The notes beneath the pieces were generated by a model. That model saw nothing but the letters and a program-made list of their open reading frames with translations, was not told the origin of the DNA and made no database searches. Both the position numbers and the translations under genes were made by a program. 50,903 bases of DNA from Puniceicoccales bacterium (GTDB taxonomy: Bacteria > Verrucomicrobiota > Verrucomicrobiia > Opitutales > JAIRLM01): NCBI GenBank assembly GCA_031282835.1, contig JAITCU010000006.1:1-50903 (forward strand), in the 5' to 3' direction. Of this stretch, positions 43,467-50,903 are shown piece after piece (the first letter of the stretch is position 1; each line of letters starts with the position of its first letter).

Positions 43467-44190
43467 GAGTGAGCCCTGCGGCTGGTGCCGCTTGAAAGTT
43501 TCCCGTGCCAGAGTATAGGGCCGTAGTTAGGTCCTTCGGGTCCCTTGTTCCCCGGCCAATGTCCACCAAGGTACCCACCATGTGGCGGACCATTTTGTAC
43601 AGATACCCTTCCCCTTCCGTAATGTATGTGATTTTCCTTCCGCATTGGCGCAGCTCCGATCGGCGAACGGTGCGAACGAATGTCTCTTCGATTTCGTCTC
43701 CGCGCTTTTTGGCAAAGGCCCGAAAGGAATACGTCCCGCGGAAAAAGTCCGCCGCCACGGCCATTGCCACCGTATCAAATGTCGCGGAACCTAGGCTCCA
43801 GCAGTAGCGATGGGAAAATGGGTCTGCCTGGCCAAGGTACAGTCTATAGATATAGCATTTCCCAATGGCGGAAAAGCGGGCATGAAATGACTGCGCAACC
43901 CGCTGAACGCGGCGAATTTGAATTGTTCGCGGAAATCCGCAGCGCAACGCACGGAGCAATTTATTCGCCCCATGGGGCCAAAAGGCGTCGAAATGAAAAA
44001 CTTGCTCCTTGGCGTGCACGCCTGCGTCCGTGCGGCTGGCCCCGTGAATGCGAATGGATGTGTTGAAAATTTCCCGTAACCGTCCTTCAATAAAATCTTG
44101 GATGGTATTGCCGCCGACCTGGCTTTGCCAGCCGTTGTAGTCCGTCCCGTCGTAGGCACACGAACATTTCCAGCGGCATCGACCCTCCAT
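43429..44190 (-). CDS. truA: tRNA pseudouridine(38-40) synthase
   Basis: 253 aa. Makes pseudouridine in the tRNA anticodon arm. Y-D-G-T-D-Y-N-G-W-Q opens the protein; the catalytic Asp lies in S-R-T-D-A-G-V-H-A. M-V-R-H-M-V-G-T-L-V-D-I-G-R-G is the conserved C-terminal block. Convergent with the kinase-like gene and divergent from dnaG. Confidence 0.95.
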   Translation of the reverse strand: MEGRCRWKCSCAYDGTDYNGWQSQVGGNTIQDFIEGRLREIFNTSIRIHGASRTDAGVHAKEQVFHFDAFWPHGANKLLRALRCGFPRTIQIRRVQRVAQSFHARFSAIGKCYIYRLYLGQADPFSHRYCWSLGSATFDTVAMAVAADFFRGTYSFRAFAKKRGDEIEETFVRTVRRSELRQCGRKITYITEGEGYLYKMVRHMVGTLVDIGRGTRDPKDLTTALYSGTGNFQAAPAAGLTLMRVLYAGAGGA

Positions 44191-44343
44191 CAGAGGAAAA
44201 GTCCAGTTTTTTGCGGGGAAATTCCAACCATATTCGCAGCAAATTACTTCATTGCATCAGACAAGGGGCGGAAATGCCATAATAGCTCGTGGGCGTCGTC
44301 TAGTGGCTTGTCACGGGCGATGGGGTGCATTTTATGGCGGGAA

Positions 44344-46134
44344 ATGTCTCTTATTCGCCGAGAATCCATTGAAGCACTGCGGAACAAGGTGGATATCTGT
44401 GACGTTGTTAGTGCTTACGTTTCCCTGCGCCGTTGTGGGGCGTACATGCGCGCGTTGAGCCCATTTACGGACGAAAAGACCCCGTCCTTTTTCATCCACC
44501 CGGAGCGGCAGTATTTCCATTGTTACAGTAGTGGAAATAGCGGCGATGTGTTTCTGTTCATTCAACTTAAGGAGCAGCTCACATTTGCGGAGGCAGTGGA
44601 ATTTTTAGCGGAAAAATATGGTTTTGAATTGGGGTACGAATCGTGGCATAATCCCGCAAAGGATACGGCAAGCGACAAACGCACGTTGCTCGCCGTTCAT
44701 GACGTCGTTGGAAAGTTCTTCCACGAAGCCTTTCTCGCAGCTACCGGCGATGGCCATAGGGCCCGAATTTATTGGACCCAAACCCGAAAGTTTTCCTTGG
44801 ATGCGGCGGAACGGTACGGCATAGGCGTCGCCCCCTGCGATTATGGGCAATTTTTTGACAAACTACGCCGGCGGTTTTCCGACCAATCCCTTGTGGCCTC
44901 TGGACTTTTTATGGCGGATGGGAGAAATCCATCGGTGATTTTTCCGCGTTTCCAGGGCCGTTTGATGATCCCCATTCGGGACGTTCATGGGAAAATTATC
45001 GCATTCACCGGTCGGGTTGTTGAAGGAATGTCTCCTGAGAAGGGGGCCCCTGATGCCAAGTATGTGAACTCGCCAGGAACCCTTATTTTTCAGAAGGGGG
45101 CACTGCTCTTTGCCATCGATCTGGCCCGCGCGTCGGTAAATGAGGGGGTACCGTTTCTCCTCGTGGAAGGACAAATTGATTGCCTGCGGTGCCATGAATG
45201 CGGCATTTCAACGGCGGTTGCATCCCAGGGCACGGCAATTACGGCCCAACATCTTCATTTGCTACATCGCTACGCCCTTGAAATCGTTTGCGTTCTCGAT
45301 GGAGACCGGGCAGGCCGGGATGCGGCAATTCGGATGATTCCGCTCGCACTGGGCGAAGGCCTTAATTTACGATTTGTCACGCTTCCATCGGGGCACGACC
45401 CGGACTCATTCCTTCTGAAGCACGGTCCCGAAGCCATGCGAAGGCTTATCACGGACGCAAAGTCCATCATACAAGTTTTGGTGGAATACTACCTCCGGGA
45501 CGCCCCGGGTACCTCCCAGGCCCATCGGGAACATGCTGTTCGCCAAATTTTTGCGACTATTCGCGGGGTGCCATCGCGGGTGAGTGAATTGGAGTTCCTG
45601 CGCCAGTTGGCTGGACTCACTGGTATGGGATTGGAGGAACTAAAGGCAGATTATTTCAAGACCCAGTTAAATGTTCCCAAAACACCACCAAAAGAACCAG
45701 ATGAGTTGCCCTATGACGCAGCGGGGAACCTTCTGCGCCTGCTCATTATGGAGCGGGAATATACTACGGCCATTGCGCATGTGATGGACGAACAATGGGT
45801 GGACATGACGACGGTGACGGGGCGGCTTCTCAACCGTTTCATCGGAGAAATAACTAACGAAAATTCCCCGGACGACATTTTACCCACCCTCGCCACCTCG
45901 GAACGGAATGTCATCGGAAAAATTTTGCTCGCTGGAAAGAAATCGGAAGATCCGTTTGCGGAGATAAACGAATGCATTAGAATCATTTACAGCAAATATG
46001 TGCAAAATGAAATCGCTCGAATTACCCGCCAAATTGAAAATGAAAATGGTGCAAATCTCCAGGCCCTTATCCAACGGCGTCGAGAATTGAAGCGTGCCCT
46101 ACAAGAGCCTCCGATTGTATCCGAAAAAATGTAG
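44344..46134 (+). CDS. dnaG: DNA primase with degenerate zinc-binding domain
   Basis: 596 aa from the ATG at 44344; the frame is open back to 44098 across truA and is not real there. The CHC2-type zinc domain keeps its frame (P-F-T-D-E-K-T-P-S-F, F-H-C60-Y-S-S-G), but the four ligands C-H-C-C read S39, T42, C60 and S63. The RNA polymerase and TOPRIM parts look intact: E-G-Q-I-D-C-L-R, D-G-D-R-A-G-R-D-A, S-G-H-D-P-D-S-F. A C-terminal helicase-binding region of about 150 residues follows. Template recognition normally uses the zinc module, so it must work without metal. Confidence 0.92.
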   Translation: MSLIRRESIEALRNKVDICDVVSAYVSLRRCGAYMRALSPFTDEKTPSFFIHPERQYFHCYSSGNSGDVFLFIQLKEQLTFAEAVEFLAEKYGFELGYESWHNPAKDTASDKRTLLAVHDVVGKFFHEAFLAATGDGHRARIYWTQTRKFSLDAAERYGIGVAPCDYGQFFDKLRRRFSDQSLVASGLFMADGRNPSVIFPRFQGRLMIPIRDVHGKIIAFTGRVVEGMSPEKGAPDAKYVNSPGTLIFQKGALLFAIDLARASVNEGVPFLLVEGQIDCLRCHECGISTAVASQGTAITAQHLHLLHRYALEIVCVLDGDRAGRDAAIRMIPLALGEGLNLRFVTLPSGHDPDSFLLKHGPEAMRRLITDAKSIIQVLVEYYLRDAPGTSQAHREHAVRQIFATIRGVPSRVSELEFLRQLAGLTGMGLEELKADYFKTQLNVPKTPPKEPDELPYDAAGNLLRLLIMEREYTTAIAHVMDEQWVDMTTVTGRLLNRFIGEITNENSPDDILPTLATSERNVIGKILLAGKKSEDPFAEINECIRIIYSKYVQNEIARITRQIENENGANLQALIQRRRELKRALQEPPIVSEKM

Positions 46135-46256
46135 CCTCTAGAAGTCACAGTTTTAATTTGGCTATTGACTAGCAACCTCCCCAAATGGCCAAACCCGCGG
46201 TTTTTCGCCGTGGCTTGCCATGAATTTGATAAAAATTCGCCAAAATCGTAAAGAAG

Positions 46257-46321
46257 TTGACAAATGCCTATTCCTCAGTAATGTAATCCCAGAATCCGGA
46301 TTCTAAAATGAGAGGTTTAAT
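46257..46321 (+). promoter_or_regulatory. Promoter-dyad module C
   Basis: TTGACA at 46257-46262, a -10-like TAATGT near 46279-46284, the perfect dyad AGAATCCGGATTCT at 46291-46304, a GAGAGG ribosome site, and the ATG 17 nt after the dyad. The centre CCGG replaces TCGA of module B, a symmetric change. Confidence 0.65.
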
Positions 46322-46522
46322 ATGAAAAGCACCACCGATACCGCCGCAGCCCTGACAGAGGCAGATATTTTTAATGGCGATTGGGAACCGCAAGCGTTCC
46401 CAGTCTTAGAACTGGCACCTGGCTTCAAACTGGGACCTACATTTTTATGGAAATTTCCTGCGTTTTTAAGACGGGCCAGCCCGTTGCTAGCTGTGAAAGC
46501 TATTTGGAGAATGTCCCCTTAA
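46322..46522 (+). CDS. Small conserved protein, paralogue C
   Basis: 66 aa. Family core: M-K-S-T, A-D-I-F-N-G-D-W-E-P-Q, F-P, L-A-P-G-F-K-L-G-P-T-F-L-W-K-F-P-A-F-L, R-A-S-P-L, A-I-W. Closest to paralogue A in length and in the 60 nt after the stop. The downstream copy has an extra ATG overlapping the stop (TAAATG), opening a frame of about 43 codons not conserved in A. It follows dnaG by 187 bp with its own promoter. Function unknown. Confidence 0.65.
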   Translation: MKSTTDTAAALTEADIFNGDWEPQAFPVLELAPGFKLGPTFLWKFPAFLRRASPLLAVKAIWRMSP

Positions 46523-46732
46523 ATGAAAAAAATAAGCTCGCTTACCCGATCGGAGCATCCATGGAAACTGATTGAAAAGGAAAAAAATGATAGCGGATTA
46601 TTACCCTGGCGAATGGGCCGGAGACCACAACGATGTCAAACCATCTGTTCATAGGGTTCTGTCCTGGCATTTCTCCGTGGGCATTTTTGATGTTGTCTAT
46701 TTTCGCATCAATGTTTGTAGGGGTCTAATCAT

Positions 46733-47629
46733 ATGAAATTAAAACCAGCCGCATTGCTTGTGTTTCCGCTGTTGTTCAATGGACCTTTAAATGGTGTGGG
46801 AGCGCTCATAGAGATTGTTCCATACGATTCCAATTGGCCACAAATGTTCGAGGAAGAAAAGGCAACAATTCAAGCCGCTCTTGGAGATAATTTGATTGCA
46901 ATTCACCACATCGGATCAACGGCGGTTCCTGGCCTCGCGGCAAAACCAAAAATAGACATTATCGCCATTGCCAAGGATCGCAAAGGTGCGATAAGTGCCT
47001 TGGGAAAAATTGGGTACCAAAACAAAGGCGAATGGAACATCCCGCTAAAATGCGGATTCACCAAACGAACGGGACCGGAGGTAAATTTACATCTATTTTT
47101 CGATGCAAATCATCCAGAAATAGAATTAAACCTGCGGTTCCGCGACCACCTGCGCACGCACCCCGACGTCCGGGATGAATATGCGGAAATTAAGAGGCAA
47201 ATCCTGCAAGATGAAGCCTCTCAGCAAAAAACTGGGAAGCTGTCATTCCCAGTTTATACAATAAAGAAAAGCGTTTTCATAGGCAAAATCATAGAGACTA
47301 TCGGATTCGATCGATTGCGGGTTTTAAAATGTCTCACGGAGAGTGAACAAGACGCGGTAAGGAGATTTCGCAAGGACCACTTTGCCCGCTTGGCGATCTC
47401 CGACCCACTTGATGGTGATTTGGATGACGAAAGTCACGAGCATTTTATCCTATACCGCGGCACAGAAATTGTTGGGTACGCTGATATTCACATTCTCCCA
47501 GAGAATGAAACCGAAATATGCATGTTAGTAACACCAGAAAATTATCCGTACTTCAACAATGTTATAAGTGAGTGGATCGAGGTCCACGGTTACAAATGTT
47601 TCAAAATCTACTCCATGAACCCCAATTGA
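46733..47629 (+). CDS. GrpB-domain nucleotidyltransferase-like protein fused to GNAT, with N-terminal leader
   Basis: 298 aa. Residues about 25-190 are GrpB/UPF0157: I-V-P-Y-D-S-N-W-P, I-H-H-I-G-S-T-A-V-P-G-L-A-A-K-P, I-D-I-I. Residues about 195-298 look like a GNAT acetyltransferase (V-R-R-F-R-K-D-H-F, G-Y-A-D-I-H-I). The first 24 residues (M-K-L-K-P-A-A-L-L-V-F-P-L-L-F) resemble a signal peptide; AGGGG stands 9 nt before this ATG. An internal GTG at 46796 would give a plain cytoplasmic protein. It precedes yidD by 10 bp. Substrates unknown. Confidence 0.75.
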   Translation: MKLKPAALLVFPLLFNGPLNGVGALIEIVPYDSNWPQMFEEEKATIQAALGDNLIAIHHIGSTAVPGLAAKPKIDIIAIAKDRKGAISALGKIGYQNKGEWNIPLKCGFTKRTGPEVNLHLFFDANHPEIELNLRFRDHLRTHPDVRDEYAEIKRQILQDEASQQKTGKLSFPVYTIKKSVFIGKIIETIGFDRLRVLKCLTESEQDAVRRFRKDHFARLAISDPLDGDLDDESHEHFILYRGTEIVGYADIHILPENETEICMLVTPENYPYFNNVISEWIEVHGYKCFKIYSMNPN

Positions 47630-47639
47630 GCCCACCCGG

Positions 47640-47978
47640 ATGAAAAAATCGACGATAAACCTCCAATTACGCACCGCCTCCGCGCATGCTGTCTTGCCAA
47701 ATTCGGGAAGCTTGCGTTATGGCTTCCTTCATATGGGCACCATTAGTGGATTGGGACGGCTTCCCTGGCGGTTCATATTGTTTCTCTATTCCCTGCTGTC
47801 GGCGGTCAAGCTATTCCTCCTCGGTCCCACGTGCCGGTGCCGCTTCCATCCAACCTGCTCCCGCTACGCATGGGAGTGCCTTGGCAGGTACGGTGTCCGG
47901 CGCAGCCTGCCCCTCATCCTTTGCCGTCTTTGCCGTTGCCATCCGTGGAATCGCGGCGGTTATGATCCCATCCCATAG
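47640..47978 (+). CDS. yidD: Membrane protein insertion efficiency factor YidD
   Basis: 112 aa. Core P-T-C-R-C-R-F-H-P-T-C-S-R-Y-A-W-E-C-L and R-C-H-P-W-N-R-G-G-Y-D-P-I-P match the family, including its cysteines. The N-terminal 45 residues are longer than usual (family about 70-85 aa), so M32 (47733) could be the start. Twelve nt before yidC; the two work together in membrane insertion. The usual rpmH-rnpA upstream genes are absent. Confidence 0.93.
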   Translation: MKKSTINLQLRTASAHAVLPNSGSLRYGFLHMGTISGLGRLPWRFILFLYSLLSAVKLFLLGPTCRCRFHPTCSRYAWECLGRYGVRRSLPLILCRLCRCHPWNRGGYDPIP

Positions 47979-47990
47979 GCGCGAAAATTT

Positions 47991-49745
47991 ATGGAAAAAA
48001 AACATCTATTTCTAGGTCTGACCGCCATTGCATTGGCCTTTTGGATCATCATCGGCGAAAACCGGCGGGCCGTTTCCCAAGCTGGGTTGGCAGAGATCGC
48101 ATCCGCACAGACCGCTCCCCAAGTGGGCTGGGTTCCAGGAGCACCATCGGTGGCGCCAAAGAAAGCCGCGTCCGTGGCCGCCGGGAAACATCTTAACTGC
48201 CCCGGGTTTATCTTGGAAAATTCCTACATCCGCGGGGAAATTTCACCCATCGGCGGAGGCATACGATCCATTGCGCTAAAAAAATATCCGGCAACCTTGG
48301 GCTCGGAGAAGCCATGGATCTTCGACGATTACGATAACACGCAGGACGCCCTATCCCTCTGGCTCGTATCAGCAAGTGGTATGGCGGACCTGCGAGACGT
48401 GTGCTACGACGTGGTCCAATCGAAGGAAGATTCACTCCTGCTCCGCGGCTCGCTCTCCGATGGGACGACCATCGACCGGGAATATCAGCTCACTAAAATG
48501 GAGAATGGGGACGACTCCTACTGCATCCAGCACGTGGTACGCCTTAATCAAGGAACTACTCCATCGGGAAATCGCTCTTTGCACATCTCCTTGGGCAGCC
48601 TCCCATCAACGGAGGGCGACATTCACAGCGAACATCTCAACTTTGTCCACTACGACGGTAAAAAAGCCCGATTTCTTTCCCTGCAAAAATTTGCCGCAAG
48701 CCGCGGATTTTTTGGCCTGGGCAGCCGGCCGCACCGGGAAAACATTGCCGAAAATGGCCGTGTTGTTTGGGGGGCGATAAAAAATCAATTTTTTGCCGCC
48801 ATCCTCACGCCCCAACAACCCGCGGTTGCGTTTCACGCGGCACCCATCGAACTCCAGGGAATCGATCCATCGGCAGTTGGCACGGGCATTGGTGCGACAT
48901 TGGTCCTCCCATTGCTGGAACACGAATCCGGTGCAACGGCTATCATGGATTACTATGTCGGGCCCAAGGAATACACACGGTTGGATCGTCTGGGCCAGCG
49001 GCAGGACCTGGTAATGCAGTTCGGTTGGTTTGGATTCATCAGCAAACTTCTATTACTTTGCATGAACGCCATCCATTGGCTTATTCCCAATTGGGGGTTG
49101 ACAATTATCCTGCTGACTTTGTTGGTAAAATTAATCCTCTGGCCGCTGACCAACGCGCAAATACGTTCCTCGCGGGAGATGGCTAAGGTCCAGCCATATC
49201 TGGAAAGTATCCGTGCGAGGTACAAAAACAACCCCCAGCGGGTACAACAAGAAACGCTGCAGCTTTTCCGAGAGCACAAGATCAATCCAGCGGCCGGGTG
49301 CCTGCCCGTTTTTTTCCAAATTCCCATCATCATAGGGCTTTATTTCATGCTTCGTACCGCGTCAGAACTGCGCTTTGCGAATTTTCTCTGGATCAAGGAT
49401 CTGGCCGTCATGGATACGGTTGGGCACCTGGGCGGGTTCCCCATCAACCCCATGCCCATTCTCATGTCAGTGGCAGCCTTTTTTCAAATGCGCATGACGC
49501 CCATGACCACGCAAAACGCCATGCAAAAGCGCATATTCCAGGCCATGCCGATGATCTTCCTTTTCTTCTGCTACCGGCTGCCATCGGGGTTGGTGCTCTA
49601 TTGGACGGTGCAAAATCTTTTAAGCATCGTGCAGCAGGGAATTATCAACCGAAGGTTAAAAACTCCGCCGCAGCAAAAGCCCTTGGGACGCTGGCCAAAG
49701 CACCCATGTGCCCGTTCCCAAGCGGAAAGGCCAAACAAGAAATAA
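47991..49745 (+). CDS. yidC: Membrane protein insertase YidC
   Basis: 584 aa Gram-negative type: an N-terminal span (L-F-L-G-L-T-A-I-A-L-A-F-W-I-I-I-G), a large periplasmic beta domain (about 70-340), then the five-helix core starting W-F-G-F-I-S-K-L-L-L. M-A-K-V-Q-P-Y-L and the C1 loop K-Y/K-N-N-P-Q-R-V-Q-Q-E are seen, with the groove Arg in I-R-S-S-R-E-M. The last helix is followed by a short basic tail. Last gene of the grpB-yidD-yidC unit. A 7-bp hairpin (CATGGAA/TTCCATG, 49790-49809) follows without a T run. Confidence 0.96.
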   Translation: MEKKHLFLGLTAIALAFWIIIGENRRAVSQAGLAEIASAQTAPQVGWVPGAPSVAPKKAASVAAGKHLNCPGFILENSYIRGEISPIGGGIRSIALKKYPATLGSEKPWIFDDYDNTQDALSLWLVSASGMADLRDVCYDVVQSKEDSLLLRGSLSDGTTIDREYQLTKMENGDDSYCIQHVVRLNQGTTPSGNRSLHISLGSLPSTEGDIHSEHLNFVHYDGKKARFLSLQKFAASRGFFGLGSRPHRENIAENGRVVWGAIKNQFFAAILTPQQPAVAFHAAPIELQGIDPSAVGTGIGATLVLPLLEHESGATAIMDYYVGPKEYTRLDRLGQRQDLVMQFGWFGFISKLLLLCMNAIHWLIPNWGLTIILLTLLVKLILWPLTNAQIRSSREMAKVQPYLESIRARYKNNPQRVQQETLQLFREHKINPAAGCLPVFFQIPIIIGLYFMLRTASELRFANFLWIKDLAVMDTVGHLGGFPINPMPILMSVAAFFQMRMTPMTTQNAMQKRIFQAMPMIFLFFCYRLPSGLVLYWTVQNLLSIVQQGIINRRLKTPPQQKPLGRWPKHPCARSQAERPNKK

Positions 49746-49865
49746 ACATTAAGGTATTTGAAAAGTCGTTTCGGGGTCGTTTGAGCCCCCATGGAATGCG
49801 GGTTCCATGATAGCGGTTTTGACTTCTGAAAAACCTCTATTTCAAAAATCCTTACCCAGAATTGA

Positions 49866-50903
49866 ATGAATTGGCATCTGTTTAACTTTGGTGAAAAATT
49901 TTGCCAGTTATTGAAAAACGTTGCCAAAGTGCACGCAAATAATCCAGAAAAAAGATCATGTATACAGGACTATTTTGCGCGTGTAGAAAACGGCGTCTCC
50001 ACCCGCCCCAATCTGCCGCGGAATACGGGTGAGGTTGTGCTGGGAGCAGTAACTCATTTACGAATAATTCTGTCTTCTAGTGTTCTGCCAACCATTGGTT
50101 GCGATCTGAAATGTACACTCGTCCAATTGTTGCAATGCATCGAACTCTTCTACGTTGATCCGACGCGTGGGAAGCTCGTGTCTGCCATTGGGCGCCTGAC
50201 GTTGATTGTACGCGAATTGTATTCGGTAAGTCTGACGCCAGACGGATGTGGATGCATTGTGGAGAATGCTCTCGCTTTGGAGGCTCTATTGAAGGCTATA
50301 TCGAAGGCTGGAGCTTTGGACTCGGATCGTTCGCCGCCAGCGCAGGCACTTCCATTTAGGTTATCTCACGTGGCTCTCGGAACTGGTGACTCCGCAGAAA
50401 TCGGTGAGCTAGTTTATGATCCCGATGATTTTCTGCAGGATTTTCCCGATGATTCTGGGTCTTTGGATTCGGGTGATCCGTCATTACTGATACCGCCGAG
50501 AGGAGCGACAGAAAGAGTTCTGAAGACGCGATTGGCTGCGTTGCAAGCGATGATGAAACAGATGACGAAATGTGGTGATTTTGGGTCAAGGTATAATGCG
50601 GTTAATGAGGCCATACGCATAATTAGGCAGCGACTAAATGAACGGATGCGGCGGATCAACCAGAAGAAGCGAATGGCGCGGCTAAGGCGTTGCAGGGAAA
50701 AGGGAGTTGTCGGAGACAAGCGTGATATTTTGGAGGCCGAGGATAGTCGCCTAAAGAGGTGGGCTACAAGGACACAGTGTAATTATGCGAGTTGCAAAAC
50801 TCAAACTCCTAGATTTAATATCAGTATGCCGATCGCAATAGTCGCCCGAACCGCTCCCCAGGCGCGAAAGCGTGAAAAATTGTCTCCGACAAATCGCTTT
50901 AAT
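49866..50903 (+). CDS. Unknown protein, partial, truncated by window edge
   Basis: An uninterrupted frame of 346 codons from the ATG at 49866 to the last base; no stop is seen. Begins M-N-W-H-L-F-N-F-G-E-K-F-C-Q-L-L-K-N-V-A-K. The middle is helical (L-L-Q-C-I-E-L-F-Y, A-L-E-A-L-L-K-A-I-S-K), followed by an acidic stretch D-P-D-D-F-L-Q-D-F-P-D-D and a basic helix R-M-R-R-I-N-Q-K-K-R-M-A-R-L-R-R. No membrane segment and no recognised family. From about 50783 it is antisense to a transposase end, so the native C terminus was probably lost to an insertion. The start lacks a good ribosome site. Confidence 0.5.
   Translation, partial: MNWHLFNFGEKFCQLLKNVAKVHANNPEKRSCIQDYFARVENGVSTRPNLPRNTGEVVLGAVTHLRIILSSSVLPTIGCDLKCTLVQLLQCIELFYVDPTRGKLVSAIGRLTLIVRELYSVSLTPDGCGCIVENALALEALLKAISKAGALDSDRSPPAQALPFRLSHVALGTGDSAEIGELVYDPDDFLQDFPDDSGSLDSGDPSLLIPPRGATERVLKTRLAALQAMMKQMTKCGDFGSRYNAVNEAIRIIRQRLNERMRRINQKKRMARLRRCREKGVVGDKRDILEAEDSRLKRWATRTQCNYASCKTQTPRFNISMPIAIVARTAPQARKREKLSPTNRFN
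50801..50903 (-). CDS. DDE transposase 3' end, partial
   Basis: The minus strand reads K-R-F-V-G-D-N-F-S-R-F-R-A-W-G-A-V-R-A-T-I and on to N-L-G-V and TGA at 50801-50803. About 90% identical in DNA to 215-316 at the other end of the window, inverted. No stop occurs up to the edge, so the copy may be intact. The IS end (GAGTTGCAAAACTC) follows at 50787-50800. Confidence 0.55.
   Translation of the reverse strand, partial: LKRFVGDNFSRFRAWGAVRATIAIGILILNLGV

Noticed and set aside
44280..44340. tRNA-like stretch GGGCGTCGTCTAGTGGC
   Set aside because: The D-arm-like piece has no matching acceptor or T arm nearby.
44098..44343. Upstream extension of DnaG
   Set aside because: Overlaps truA on the other strand and has no primase similarity.

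Overview
The window reads as a chromosomal segment of a Gram-negative, host-associated bacterium of the PVC superphylum, most likely a verrucomicrobium (Opitutales/Puniceicoccales-like). The reasons are indirect. There is an outer membrane (LptD, LpxI, an autotransporter, a porin-like barrel), an F-type ATP synthase a subunit (most Chlamydiae use a V-type enzyme), sigma-54, and a Chlamydia-Pmp-like autotransporter with GGA(I/V) and FxxN repeats. Several large proteins also carry the two-lobed hydrophobic hairpin typical of inclusion-membrane proteins. No rRNA or marker tree is available here, so the taxonomy is inference.

Layout. 1-3.1 kb: decayed DDE transposases and inverted-repeat elements around holB and an isolated atpB. 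3.1-9.1 kb: a response regulator without its phospho-aspartate, a Pmp-like autotransporter and LptD. 9.1-12.2 kb: small-protein cassette A, prfB and a CCA-adding enzyme. 12.4-16.7 kb: a structured repeat, a BioD-BioA fusion and a membrane-anchored helical protein. 16.7-18.6 kb: sigma-54, a DEDDh exonuclease and tRNA-Ala. 19.7-24 kb: tandem Usp, lpxI and leuS. 24.2-28.9 kb: an outer-membrane barrel, a HEPN-MNT pair, a membrane protein, an MFS permease and rsmA. 29.1-32.6 kb: a LysM lipoprotein, uppS, a small membrane protein and a sugar-phosphate antiporter. 32.8-33.6 kb: a repeat-rich gene desert. 33.6-36.6 kb: HIT, DJ-1, a catalytically dead HPr-like protein and proS. 36.6-40 kb: small-protein cassette B, an Asp23/AmaP-like pair and accCB. 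40.2-43.5 kb: two putative effectors (a bilobed-TM LRR protein and a kinase-like protein). 43.4-49.7 kb: truA, dnaG with a ruined zinc finger, small-protein cassette C, GrpB-GNAT, yidD and yidC. 49.9 kb to the end: a long open frame that leaves the window and runs into an antisense transposase end.

The most novel system is a three-copy family of small proteins (about 61-101 aa, core P-G-F/L-K-L ... G/R-R-A-S-P-L) at 9.2, 36.9 and 46.3 kb. Each copy sits behind the same promoter module: TTGACA, then a fixed 28-nt interval, then a 14-nt dyad whose centre changes symmetrically between copies, then 16-17 nt to the ATG. That arrangement points to a co-regulated set with a shared DNA-binding regulator.

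A second theme is proteins that keep their fold but lose their usual chemistry: the response regulator (Asp to Asn), HPr (His15 to Gly), DnaG (three of four zinc ligands gone) and RpoN (degenerate RpoN box). A third is heavy littering by small inverted-repeat elements and transposase remnants.
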